DNA of 64,000 bases from Halicephalobus mephisto (GCA_009193035.1 SWDT01000011.1:744001-808000), one strand, 5' to 3'; shown: positions 20,592 to 30,399, numbered from the stretch's first letter. The notes: generated from the sequence alone by a model not told the origin. Program-made: numbers and translations.

Positions 20592-23068
20592 CTATTTTTT
20601 GTTTTCCAATGCTTTTTTGCCATTTCCTGATATTGCATTCACAAGAACTTCGGCATGAGTAATCATGTAATCCTCTGTGCGTTTATGATATTCTTCCTTT
20701 TTATCGTCAATAAGTTTCTCGACTTCACTCATTATTTTATTTAGATCTGTCCCGATTTCTGATTTCTTTTTCTATAATTGAATTCATTACTATCAATAGC
20801 TAATATGACAACTTACGATAGCTTCTCCTGGCGTCAAAGCGAATTGTTTACCAATTCCGGAAACAACAGGCATAACATATTTCTGAGAAATAATCGTATA
20901 AACGACTGCACAGTTAGAAATTTGGATACAATAACCTGTAGCCTTAAGCGCTGCTTGCAGCATGAGCTTACGTGAAATATCATCCTATAAAATACCTAAT
21001 TATAAAAGAAAAAACCAATTTTTATACCTTAGCATTCTCAATGAATGTTTGCATATTCTCAGAAAGATTGTTCTCAACAATGATCTTGATGTTGTCAAAG
21101 AAATAAGACAACTTTTGCCAATGTTCTTTTACTCGTCCAAGGTATTCAATACCTTCACGAAGATTTTTAATCACATCTGTGAGTTCAACCTTTGTCATAT
21201 CAATATTTTGAAGTTTGCATATAATATCGGTCAATTCTTTCTTATTTGTACTTAGTTCCTTGCGCAATTGTTCTTCTTTATCACTTTGCTTATTATAATG
21301 TTCCTGAGTACTCTTTGTTTTCTCCTAAATCATTGATAAGTAGAATTTACAACTAAATTCTGAAAACTTACAGTATCTGCTTTTACGAGTTGTTCACGCA
21401 GAGAGTTAGCTGCTTGTTCTTTGCGTTCTTCTTTTTCTTGACGTTGCTGACGTACTGTTGTAACAGTTTGAATGATGATTGAAATTTCAGCTCGCATTTG
21501 ATTGATTTCTGGCTTCAAAGATATTTCTTTCAAGTTCTTACGTTTTTTTTCTAAGAATTTCTGCACATCTTTAGCTTTCTTAAAGAGTTCTTTTCCTTCG
21601 TCTGTCACATATGAGTATTTTTGGTACTCTTTTAAAGTTATAATATAATCATCAATATCATTGTCTTCTAGATCATCAATCTGCTCAAGGTTGGTGTGAA
21701 TTGTTTCCAATGTTTTTAGTATACCATTTTCCTAAATCCAATTTAAATAATTTATGTATATATTATACATATTTAGATTACTTACAGCTGCATGATTAAA
21801 TGCTTTTGAGCAATGAACTTTATCTGTGCCAACGATTGGAATGTGATTGGTAATAACTTGTCCGATTCCTGTTACTGAACCAGCGACTGCACTAACAGAT
21901 GTTGACATCAAATCTTTCATATCTTTTACCGTATCAAAAAGACCGTCCGTCAGAGTGGCGAGGAATAGTTTACCCATGTTTCCACTGTTTGCGACTTGTT
22001 CCTAAATTTTAATATTATTTAGCACATATTGTAGCATTACGTACCCGATATTCCCTAAGTGCATCCGCGGCTTGTTTTTTAGCTTCTTTGTACATTTCCT
22101 CTTGGCGTTCTAGTTCCTTCTCTTGGAACTCTTTCTTCGTTTTTAGTTCTTGTTGGAGTTTTTTCATTTTCTCTAACTCTCGTGCACTTATAGTATTTGT
22201 AGCGATCGCGGCTTGGCATAATTCATCAATATCCTTGATAACTTCACTAAACGCTTCTTGTGCTTTATTAGCAGCTTCTTTACATTTAGTAGACGCATTT
22301 TCTATCTTTTGAATGGTTTTGTCCATTACTTTCTTTGTTTTTTGATCGTCTGTCTAAACTCGATATTTTTAGAATATCCATCAAAGGGATATTAATGAAA
22401 AGATATACCTGATTAATAACGTCCAAAGTAGTTTCAAAATAATCAGGCAGATCTACAAGTGAAGCTCGAATTACATTCATGGAGTAGTCAGCTATTTGAA
22501 ACGCCGCACACATATTTGCCGCTACTTGATAGAGTGAAGCACGGAATGATTCTGGAGTTTTGAGCCGTACGAACTTTTCCCTTGGCATTTTTGCTGTTAT
22601 CAAAGATGGATCAGAAGCACATACAGAAAGGAGTGCTAAACTTTCGATGAGAAACACAGCTTGGGGACCGTGATATAACATATTTGCACTCTCATTCATG
22701 TTTTGGCAATTTTCAATTACACCAGTAATTATTCTCTAAAAAATATTTATTGCTATAGTCTAATATGTACAAAAAAAGCTTACATCTCTGTTCGCTCCTT
22801 GAATAACAGCTAAATCACGCTGTGCTTGTGGAATCATAAGTTGTGTGTTTCCGGGAACACTTTTCTCAGTACCATCAACTTCAAATTTCTTTCCATCAGG
22901 AAGTGGAGGATTAAAGACATTACCGTTTACCATATAGCATTCACCGTCCTCATCAGTCAAGATGAGCGAATCTTCTTCTAACTTGAAGAAAGTAGCGAGA
23001 ACCTTAGGTGTCACTGAAGAAGCTTTTGCCTTTCTTGTTGCACCATTATAAACGAACTCAGAAGTCAT
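20592..23068 (-). CDS. Large helical protein with hydrophobic segment (cargo gene A, eight exons)
   Basis: Exons: 23068..22784, 22735..22409, 22353..22045, 22001..21786, 21731..21372, 21324..21028, 20984..20817, 20771..20592. All seven introns are 43-55 bp and phase 0; the frame is intact for 713 aa. Residues 1-95 form a non-helical domain (TDEDGECYMVNGNVFNPPLP). The rest is helical: 205-307 heptad-rich (KKLQQELKTKKEFQEKELER), 308-379 a hydrophobic Gly/Ala/Val stretch (AVAGSVTGIGQVI), 380-598 more coiled coil, and 610-640 moderately hydrophobic. The layout parallels gene B. A TTTTTCAG seven nt before the ATG fits a trans-splice or 5'-UTR acceptor. The family was not recognised; an alpha-pore-forming-like or viral structural role are both possible. 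Confidence 0.7.
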
Positions 23069-23539
23069 ATTGAAACTGAAAAACAAAAGAAGTAATATGA
23101 TCAAAACTGGATCGAGCGGCGAGCAACAACTGATCTATCATGATCCTGAAGATTAATTTTATACTAAAAAGAATAATTCAACTTATATATTCATCAAGAC
23201 AGTAAGAGAGAAACGTATTGGAGACTGATTTTGAGCAACTACCGGGCTTCTAATTATATACATCTTTGATAATGATGACAAGACTGATAAAATTATCTAA
23301 CAGAAAAGCAGGCTGGACGTATCTAATTTCATGACACAAAAATCATTTACCAAATAAACTTTTTGTTTCGAAATATAAACTAGATCTTTTGACTTTAACG
23401 AAAAATTTCTATTCAAATAAGTAAACAAAAAATTACTATTATATAATGCCTTATTAAAGTTAATCAAGGTGTCGTAAATAAAATGTTTTGACGACAATTT
23501 CATCTTTTTTCCAAAGTGCTACAATTTTTTACATTATAA

Positions 23540-23989
23540 ATGACGGTTTTGATTTTACAACTAACATCCAACGATTCAACTTTTGAGTATTCATTTTCAC
23601 AGGAGCTTTTGCGTAAGAAGTACAAAATAGGAGTTGTAAAATTGGATGGTTATTTAGAAATTAAAAGTAAAATAAATAAAAATGACCAAAATAATAATGG
23701 TGAGAAAGACAGTAAATCCTCTAGCAATAACATTGACAATATTTTTATTACATGCAATTTAATTGAAGACTGCTATGTTAATAAAAATATGTTCAATTCA
23801 ATTTATAGGTTTAGACCTAATGATAAAGTCGAAATAGAACCAAGAAATATTATTTACCATGAAGTAACTAACAGACCAAATAAAATAAATTTAAAATTAG
23901 TAGATATTAACAATCATTTGATTGAGTTTAATAACATTAACGTTTTTATTGAATTGAATTTGAAAGACGTATCCAACAAAGTTGAATGA
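23540..23989 (+). CDS. Maverick-associated protein, possible capsid-related
   Basis: 149 aa, intronless. It starts MTVLILQLTSNDSTFEYSFS, has a low-complexity Asn/Lys/Ser insert (NDQNNNGEKDSKSSSNNI), then a beta-rich half with CNLIEDCYVN, a KVEIEPRNIIYHEV segment and a final strand (VFIELNL). This arrangement resembles small beta-rich proteins commonly found beside Polinton genes in invertebrates, thought to be linked to minor capsid/penton-type proteins; I hold that match only loosely. It lies between gene A (divergent) and the fusogen relic (convergent). The reading frame is intact. Confidence 0.45.
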   Translation: MTVLILQLTSNDSTFEYSFSQELLRKKYKIGVVKLDGYLEIKSKINKNDQNNNGEKDSKSSSNNIDNIFITCNLIEDCYVNKNMFNSIYRFRPNDKVEIEPRNIIYHEVTNRPNKINLKLVDINNHLIEFNNINVFIELNLKDVSNKVE

Positions 23990-23999
23990 AAACTTCAAA

Positions 24000-24354
24000 G
24001 AAGTTGAGTATCATAAGGAAATTTTATTGTTTTCAGCATATGGAGGAATTGTTTTAAATCCAGGACTTGTTACATTTTTGCCTACTAAATGATTTAAAAA
24101 TTCTTTATTTTTCTTTGTTAATCTATTTTTTCTAGATTTTTTGATGAGACTTTATTTTCATCTTTATTCGATTTTCCAATTATTTCATTATTATTATTCG
24201 ATTTTCCAATTCTTTCATCATCATTATTCGGTGGCTCACTCTCCTCATGACTCTTATCATCATGGACTTTGATCAGCTCGATTTTATTAGCAGTACTTTC
24301 ATCTAATAGTTTATACTTATTACTTTTTCCGGTCATCGAAAATACAAACACCAT
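24000..24354 (-). pseudogene. Small acidic/basic ORF, probably frameshifted, next to the fusogen
   Basis: From an ATG at 24354 the frame gives a polar, Asn/Asp/Lys-rich 78-aa product with a repeated IGKSNNN-type motif and stops at 24118. A second frame overlaps its end and stays open to about 24020 with a basic, then Pro-containing tail (TSPGFKTIPPYAENN). This pattern suggests one gene of about 110 codons with a single frameshift near 24125. Function unknown; no membrane segment or signal peptide. Confidence 0.35.
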
Positions 24355-24370
24355 TTATTAATTTAAATTT

Positions 24371-25919
24371 TTAACTCTTATGTAATGAGAGAACAGATGG
24401 AAAGTTAGTTAGACTCGGTTTTCTTTCAAGTTTAAGAGATTTTATTTCTATTTTCCCAGTTGGAATTGATTTATCCTCAAAAGAAACTAATTTAATTCTA
24501 CTTTGATCCCTTTTATTTAAAGAAAACTGTGGCGAGACAATATAAATCAAAGATTTAGCAATAAATACATAAATTAGTGTCGAAGCAATTGTTACATAAA
24601 TTCTCCAGTATTTCAACCAATAAGATTCGAATAAACTATCCAAATCGTTTAGGATTTCATGAGGAATCACCGAATTCTGCTCATTCTCTTTTAATTCCAC
24701 TTCGGCATTTGACATTTGCCTCATCTCATTTAGTAACTCTTCCTCAATGTCAGTTTTCACATCATTGAAGAAGTGTTCTTTAAAAATTTATTTATTCTTC
24801 AAGAACCGTAAGTCATAATTATTCTTTATTTCAACATTTTTAAAATCATAGACATTACTGATTCGTCATAGCGAATTATCATTAGTAATTACATTATCTT
24901 TCATATACCAAATTTTATCGTTATACTTCTTAATTTTGATAGGTATATAACCCTTAATATCATTTAAGTCAGTAAATTCGATTAGTTTATTATCAATTTC
25001 TTTACAGAATTTAACTTCAATAATGCTATTATTAATTATTTTAACATCAACTGCAGTGTAATTTAAGACTTTTTGAATAAATTTCTTTGGATTCTCCTTC
25101 AATAATATTTCTAAAATTTCATTATGATCATTGAACATTTGACAAAAAATTTCTGTTAAATGTCTTAATTGATTCTTGATATTATTTTCTAGATATTGTA
25201 GTTCTCCTGCTTCTTGAAAAGTTTTAACAGAATTCTGATCTGATCTTTTTTCTCTAACAGATTTTAACGCATAACCTTCTGAGGTTAATTGTAAATTATT
25301 TCCACAATCAGTTGTGAAATTATTTACTAAATTTAAAGCTATTTGGTAATCATTATTGATCCAAAAATTAGCATTAAAGTAGCCCTTAAAAACTCCAATA
25401 GAAACGAATTTACAGTTGTGTTTATGATTCACTTCCCAAACCATGAATTCATTTGGTTTAATTTTACATCTGCCTTTTGAATATTCACACTTATTCATAT
25501 CAACTAGAACGTTAGTAGGACGTCTTTGGTTATAGTAGAAAAAACTTTAGTCTCAATTAAAACACAATTCTCCTTTAAATAATGTTTAGCTTTGAATAAA
25601 CTAGTAAACCTGTTTGGATATTCGATAGAAACTTTATTATTAGTGCGATATGAATGTTCCCCTTTTTTCAAAGTTCCAAATTCACAGACTTTAATTTTTA
25701 TCATTTCTTTACATTCTTTTATCGTAATATCTTTATTATTAATTTCTTTTTCAACTAAATGTTCATATCCAGATAAATCTGTATATAAAGAAACTTCAGT
25801 GATAACTTTTTTGCATAAATGAGCGTTTGAAATATATTCTATAGTATTCGGTTTAAAGATTTCAAATCTCTTTACTTTTATTTTGTCTTTGTAGTTAAAG
25901 TTACATTTTGGTAATTGTA
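24371..25919 (-). pseudogene. gB-like class III viral fusion glycoprotein, disrupted
   Basis: A minus-strand reading of about 515 codons has ectodomain-like Cys spacing. A helix (FCQMFNDHNEILEIL, then an NP pair) is followed by strands ending VKFC, as in domain III of herpesvirus gB-type class III fusogens. Near the C-terminus is a membrane span (IYVTIASTLIYVFIAKSLIYI) and a ~50-residue tail. Nematode Mavericks are known to carry such fusogens. Lesions: the 5' end is cut off by the solo LTR with no start or signal peptide, a frameshift lies within about 25505-25560, and two in-frame stops (24866-24868 and near 24790) precede the membrane span. It cannot make a functional glycoprotein. The family call rests on local motifs only. 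Confidence 0.6.
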
Positions 25920-25951
25920 ATTAAAATATTGTTTTGGAGAATTATCAGTAC

Positions 25952-26212
25952 TGTAGGCATAAAGATCGGAGTTAAACCGGTAATGGCCTAAACAGAATGC
26001 CCAAAGCTCCACCTAGTCAGTCGACACTCGGAAGGTGAGACTAGAATATCAAAGAGTCAGTCTTTGAGAAATTCAACTCCAACCTGATCCGAGTTTAACT
26101 TAGGTCAAACAAGGATCTTTCCTCTCTTTGTTCTATGCTTATGTTAAGATAAACAGGCTTAAATTGCTAACAGTAGGAACCAACAGTTTTTCCGCCTAAT
26201 CTAGGAGCTCCC
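25952..26212 (-). repeat. Solo LTR-like repeat, copy 2
   Basis: 261 bp, inverse orientation to the copy at 9982-10237, with ends TGTAGGCATAAAG and GGAGCTCCCA on the plus strand. It truncates the 5' end of the fusogen relic and lies between the Maverick-like DNA and the remaining gypsy pol tail, so it inserted after the Maverick-like DNA. Confidence 0.65.
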
Positions 26213-26289
26213 AAGATGTCACTTCATCAAAATCCAACCAATAACAATCCCTCTTATACTATCCCTTATACTTCATAACTTTACTACAT

Positions 26290-26517
26290 GCTTTATGAAG
26301 TTTGTTCAATTTCACGAGGATCCAAATAAAGCAAACAGATAAAGCGAAACAAACCGGGCAGGAACTAAGTCCAATCACGTCAGAAGTATGTATAGAAGAA
26401 GGTCAAGAATCCGATCGGAGTCCACAAGAAGTTGAAGTCAGACCGTCCAGACCTGTCAGAAACAAGCAACCAGTCAAGAGACTTCAGATGGATGCGAAGA
26501 AGAAATCCTATCAGTAG
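26290..26517 (+). pseudogene. 3' end of gypsy pol polyprotein
   Basis: An open stretch from about 26302 to TAG at 26515 encodes a polar, basic C-terminal tail (EVRPSRPVRNKQPVKRLQMD) of the kind found at the end of gypsy integrases after the chromodomain-like region. It is followed by the polypurine tract and the 3' LTR. The integrase core is absent, so this is a remnant. Confidence 0.6.
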
Positions 26518-26589
26518 ATTAGGGTAGTTTATTGCTAAGAAGTAGTTTCTTATAGGTAGTTGAATTGTTAAGGATGGTAGTTTGTCCAA

Positions 26590-26603
26590 AAGGAGAAAGA
26601 TGC
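26590..26603 (+). promoter_or_regulatory. Polypurine tract of the gypsy element
   Basis: The purine run aaggagaaaga, two bases before the 3' LTR start (TGTATCGGG), is in the place where gypsy elements prime plus-strand DNA synthesis. Confidence 0.7.
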
Positions 26604-26850
26604 TGTATCGGGCACCCAGCCTTAATGGGAAGCGCAACCTAGCGGGAGCGCTTGGTCCCGAACGGATTGCCTTAGCACCGACAAGAGGATATACAGTTCC
26701 TCTTCGCGCGAAGTGGAGTTGTTTTGTGTTTATATCTCATCGACATAGTGTTTCTTTGTACTGTGCCTAAGGCATTTATTTGATAAACCTTTTCTACACT
26801 ATTTTCTCTCCTCATTCAGACGTGGGTCACTCGGCGTGACGGATACAACA
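26604..26850 (+). repeat. 3' LTR of the Ty3/gypsy element
   Basis: 247 bp starting TGTATCGGGCACCC and ending GGATACAACA, matching the 5' LTR at 16351-16593 throughout. It contains TTTGATAAACC where the 5' copy has TTTAATAAACC, so its polyadenylation signal differs from AATAAA. Confidence 0.85.
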
Positions 26851-27170
26851 GGAATACTGTATTTGGTCGGAGGATGAGTGATAGAAATGACTGGATTCTG
26901 GAGGAGAAGTACGGTACTGCCAATGGAGGTCATGTTAGCATCCGTCGGCTTTCTGGAGATCCTGTTGCTGAAATCATCATTTTCACTACTCTTGGTCGTC
27001 GGATTGTTGTCCAGAAGACCTGGACTGAATCTATCCTGATGAGTTACAAAGGAGACCACTCGGTGCCTCAGATGTATCAAGGAATAATTCGATTTTTTGA
27101 ATTAAATTATTATAGTATTGAAATTAATGATTCTGCAGAAAAGAGAATGAGAATATTCGAGGATTTATGA
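26851..27170 (+). pseudogene. Fragment resembling an F-box-associated C-terminal domain
   Basis: Directly after the 3' LTR an open frame runs to TGA at 27168-27170. The core (GGHVSIRRLSGDPVAEIII, then RRIVVQKTW) is reminiscent of the C-terminal strands of nematode F-box-associated (FBA_2-type) domains, where an IRR-DG-A-I block is followed by a hydrophobic strand ending in W. No F-box or plausible first exon lies upstream because the LTR begins there. It may be the 3' remnant of a second F-box gene cut by the retrotransposon, or a 98-aa stand-alone ORF from the ATG at 26874. Identity is tentative. Confidence 0.4.
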
Positions 27171-27214
27171 ATGTACCGTAGTGGCTCGTTCAGAAACTTC
27201 CTGTATAATTTTAT

Positions 27215-27435
27215 TTAGGTCTTTTTAGAAAGGCCCAGCCTGGTGTTAGATCTTTCTAGAAGGACCTGAAATAATTTCATTTTCAGAAAGGCCTAAAATA
27301 ATGTTATCTAGGTCTTCCTAGAAAAATCTGGAATGATTTCATGTAGGTCTTTTTAGAATGTTCTAACTTACTTTCACCTAGGTCTTTTCAGCAGGATCTA
27401 GACTAGTTTCATATGGATCTTTATAGAAACTCATA
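27215..27435. repeat. Degenerate tandem repeat (AGGTCTTTTTAGAA type)
   Basis: At least five degenerate copies of a ~45-50-bp unit containing aggtctttttagaa followed by a tgatttcat-like segment. The region between 27171 and 27533 holds nothing else. Confidence 0.6.
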
Positions 27436-27533
27436 ATTTGATCTGACAGGATTTTAATCACGAATATTTTTATCCAAAAATATTACCGAAAATTCTGAGA
27501 GTTATCCATCTCTAAAACCTACAGTATCTTTAT

Positions 27534-28294
27534 TTACTTCAAGTTATTTATTCCGAACGAGAAATCACTGACTTGGAAAATAAGATTATATCCGAAAGAT
27601 CTTCTCCAAGCATGATAGATGGTTTTTTTCGAAATTTTTGACCAGAAATCTTGTTGAATAAAATCCGAAATTTCTGGTTTAAAAAAATCGGTCAATTCTC
27701 GATCGATCAGACAAAATTTTGAATTTTCTTCAATGCCTTCGATGTGGACGGAATGTCTGGCTTTTTTGAGCACCGGAGACAAGTATTCCTTGATGACTTT
27801 TTTGAAGACCGCCAGACCTTCATCTATATCTTCAAAGTTCAGTCTTTCGTTTAGGGAATTTTCGTATCCAAGGAACTTCGATTCCAACGAATCATTATTC
27901 GCAATTATCGTTGTAAAAGTTTCTAAAAAGTAATTTTATCTAAAAATTAAAAACTTTAAAAATAATTAATTTCTTTAAATAAAAAAAAAATTAATTTCAT
28001 AAAATTAAAAAAAATTATTTTCTTAAAATTTCTAAAAACATACCGTAGTAAAAATCGAATGAATTTAATTTTTTCGATTCTAAAATGTGATTTTCCATGA
28101 AAGGAAATCCCTAAATTTATTTTTTTTAATTTAAAAAATTTTAAACAAACTTTATCCAGAATTGTGGAAATCTCAATATCTGGAAAGAAAGCCACATAGC
28201 CTTTGGCTATCCGGAATCGGAGATCTGTGATATTGCAACATTCGGTCACAAAAATAAATTGAAAAAATAAAAATAGAAAAACAATAATTTTCAT
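27534..28294 (-). CDS. Secreted nematode protein, paralogue B (three exons)
   Basis: Exon 1 is 28294..28151 (signal peptide MKIIVFLFLFFQFIFVTECC), exon 2 is 28110..28044 (67 nt), exon 3 is 27922..27534. The product is 199 aa. It matches the gene at 12669-13612 in exon structure and in motifs: FPFMEN in exon 2, EYLSPVLKKARH, C-L-I-D, FFKPEISDFI and a final HAWRR helix. The donor of exon 1 is GTTTGT. The two paralogues lie on either side of the F-box/retroelement/Maverick island, in the same orientation. The function is unknown. Confidence 0.65.
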
Positions 28295-28319
28295 GTTTTT
28301 TCGACGATGAAAATGATTT

Positions 28320-29300
28320 CAGAAAAGAATCGTGCATAATCGATTCTGATATCATTTTTACTGAAAAAAAATAAATAAATATTTACAAAAATCAATAATA
28401 TTAAGTTATTAGAATGCAATAAAGGATTTCTGATATATGAAATCTTCATAATTTTTAAAATGTAAAATAAATTCATATATATATGATTCTGGTGTCATTT
28501 TTATTTTAAAAAATAATTATGTTCAATTTTAAATTATTTTAATGTTTGTAATTCATCTATGAAAAGTGAAATTTTTGACATTTGTTTTTGAAAAATAAAA
28601 AATGAAATCATAAATGATCAATTTTAGCACTATTTTTATTTGATCAAAATGAATTAAGACCGGTGATAGTGGAATTAAATTAATTCTAAATTAACATATT
28701 CGATGTTCATTGTTGATTTTTGGCGAATGGAACTTTTTGAAGTTGTTTTTCTAAAGTAAACGGACAGGAATCGTGCATAACCGGTTCTAGTATCACTTAG
28801 CGAACTAACATAAATCCAGAGCTGATAATAATTAATTTTATTGAATCCTAAATTAAGCAATTATATATGAATAATCAATTTTGATATATGAACTTTTGAA
28901 AATCATCATTTTGAAGAATACAGAATGAAATAATACATGATCAGTTTTGATGACTTTTTTAATAAAAAAAGTTATAATCGATTCTATTGAATCCTAAATT
29001 AAACAATTATATATGAATAATCAATTTTGATATATGAACTTTTGAAAATTATCATTTTGAAGAATACAGAATGAAATAATACATGATCAGTTTTGATATG
29101 ACTTTTTTTAATAATAAAAAAAAGTTATAATCGATTCTATTGAATCCTATTAAACAATTATGTGTTAATTATTGGTTTGTGATTTATCAACTTTTTCAAA
29201 TCTTTATTCTGAAAGATAAAAAATAAAATCATGATCGATTTTGATATTATTTTTTGGATCCAAAAACTCAAGACTTATGATATTCGATTTTATGGAGCTT
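28320..29300. repeat. Intergenic block of diverged ~130-bp tandem repeats
   Basis: The unit containing attgaatcctaaattaa, atatatgaataatcaattt and gatatatgaacttttgaaa occurs at about 28845-28980 and 28985-29130, with weaker copies on both sides (cattgttgattt, gaagttgtttttctaaa at 28735 and 29350). No gene was seen here. Confidence 0.6.
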
Positions 29301-29419
29301 CGGATTTGAAATCCAAAGTTGGACATTGATCTCGATTACTGGAGATGTTTGAAGTTGTTTTTCTAAAAAAATCAAAAATTAAATTATATTTTATCGATTT
29401 CGAAATCACTTTTGGCGAA

Positions 29420-30115
29420 TCAAGATCGGTGACGATCGACTCTGTTAAATTCCAAATCGAAGGATTCGATGTTGATGACCGGTCCGTGACAAATGGAATT
29501 CTTCGAAGTTCGTTCTCCAAAGGGTACTGTATTCCCGAATTTCTGCTTGAGAATAGAAGCTTCTCTGGTGAATCTGTAAGCCTTGAGGTAGACTTTAAGG
29601 ATCCAAAAAAGGAATACTGTAATCAAAAAAGTGGAAAAAACTATGTCCGGAGTCAGTTGATTCACTCGATGAACAACTTGATGAAAATAATTTTCTTCGT
29701 TAATTTCGATTTTTTTAATTTTCGAAAAAGCAATCAGAACGACGAAAGATAATCCGGCGCAGAAGACGGAAGCAGATCCGACGACAAGACTGAAGATAAC
29801 TGGAATGTAAAAATAATACTTGTCCGTCAAGTATCCGATTATTCCGAAAATTGGAATCAACGAAAGTAACAAAAATCCAAATTTTTCATCCGGAGTCAGA
29901 TGACAAGAAATAAAAATAATCGAAATCAGAAGAATCAAAGAAATACAGAAGGCTCCAAGTCTTGAATTCACAATTCCGAAAAAACAATAATTATTTTCGA
30001 TCATTGAAGACGTCATTTCAGAAGGCATGACGGACTTCGTCGACCTCTCCATCGGGCCGAGGAAACGGAACAATGATTTCCGTTCTCTCGATTTTTGGTG
30101 GGGATTATCGGGCAT
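29420..30115 (-). CDS. Four-transmembrane protein, single visible exon
   Basis: From an ATG at 30115 the frame gives about 231 aa (an alternative in-frame ATG at 30160 adds 15). Four hydrophobic spans are visible: after a Cys-containing segment (LGAFCISLILLISIIFISC), then FGFLLLSLIPIFGIIGYL, YIPVIFSLVVGSASVFC plus the adjoining AGLSFVVLIAF, and VFSTFLITVFLFWILKVYL. The N-terminus is Arg/Ser-rich. The size and arrangement fit the nematode four-TM proteins related to LAPTM/DUF7027, which I offer only as a possibility. The C-terminal ~40 residues are polar and could be partly intronic. Membrane protein; partners unknown. Confidence 0.55.
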   Translation of the reverse strand: MPDNPHQKSRERKSLFRFLGPMERSTKSVMPSEMTSSMIENNYCFFGIVNSRLGAFCISLILLISIIFISCHLTPDEKFGFLLLSLIPIFGIIGYLTDKYYFYIPVIFSLVVGSASVFCAGLSFVVLIAFSKIKKIEINEENYFHQVVHRVNQLTPDIVFSTFLITVFLFWILKVYLKAYRFTREASILKQKFGNTVPFGERTSKNSICHGPVINIESFDLEFNRVDRHRS

Positions 30116-30399
30116 AACATGGAGGATTAAAATCATCAATTTTAATAATTGGAATTTCACATTTGTAATTATTTTTAAAACATCTAACTTTTTCGAATAT
30201 CTTAAAAATAAAATTCAAAAAATCCCGGACTGCTGAATTACGTAATTTTATATATCTTCGATCTTTGATGAAATCGATCAAAATGAAAAAAATTACTTTT
30301 TCAAAACTGTAAGATTAGAGTTTTGAAGAATTGTTGAAAAATTTGCACACTGTTTAAAAATTAATATTCATCGCTTAAAAATCAGCGCAAGTCGTTTAA

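Larger units (their letters stand above)
18488..25951. mobile_element. Maverick/Polinton-like insertion with cargo genes (partial)
   Basis: Inside the gypsy element lies about 7.4 kb with a Maverick-type gene content: an adenain-like cysteine protease (+), a possible capsid-related ORF (+), a gB-like fusogen relic (-), a small acidic ORF (-), and two intron-rich helical-protein genes (-). Nematode Mavericks are known to encode such a protease and to have taken up herpesvirus-like fusogens. Family-B DNA polymerase, retroviral-type integrase, packaging ATPase and a major capsid gene are missing. The left border shows a short palindrome, TAGTATAGGAATACTA (18485-18500), followed by a C-rich stretch. 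The right border is cut by a solo LTR. No terminal inverted repeat pair was found. Confidence 0.65.
16351..26850 (+). mobile_element. Ty3/gypsy LTR retrotransposon, dead, split by a nested insertion
   Basis: Two LTRs in the same orientation enclose gag with a zinc knuckle, a retropepsin with a DTGA active site and the front part of a reverse transcriptase on the left, and the last ~70 codons of the polyprotein plus a polypurine tract (aaaaggagaaaga) on the right. RNase H and most of integrase are missing. RT reading stops at about 18487, and the next ~7.4 kb carries unrelated virus-like genes in both directions. The simplest reading is a gypsy element later invaded by Maverick-type DNA and a solo LTR, with loss of the middle of pol. 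Confidence 0.8.

Noticed and set aside
23297..23503. 68-codon minus-strand ORF upstream of gene A
   Set aside because: AT-driven composition, no partner exon and no recognisable motif; possibly 5' flank of gene A.
29345..29752. 135-codon plus-strand ORF
   Set aside because: Antisense to the four-TM protein gene and partly in repeat sequence; the minus-strand reading has clear membrane spans.
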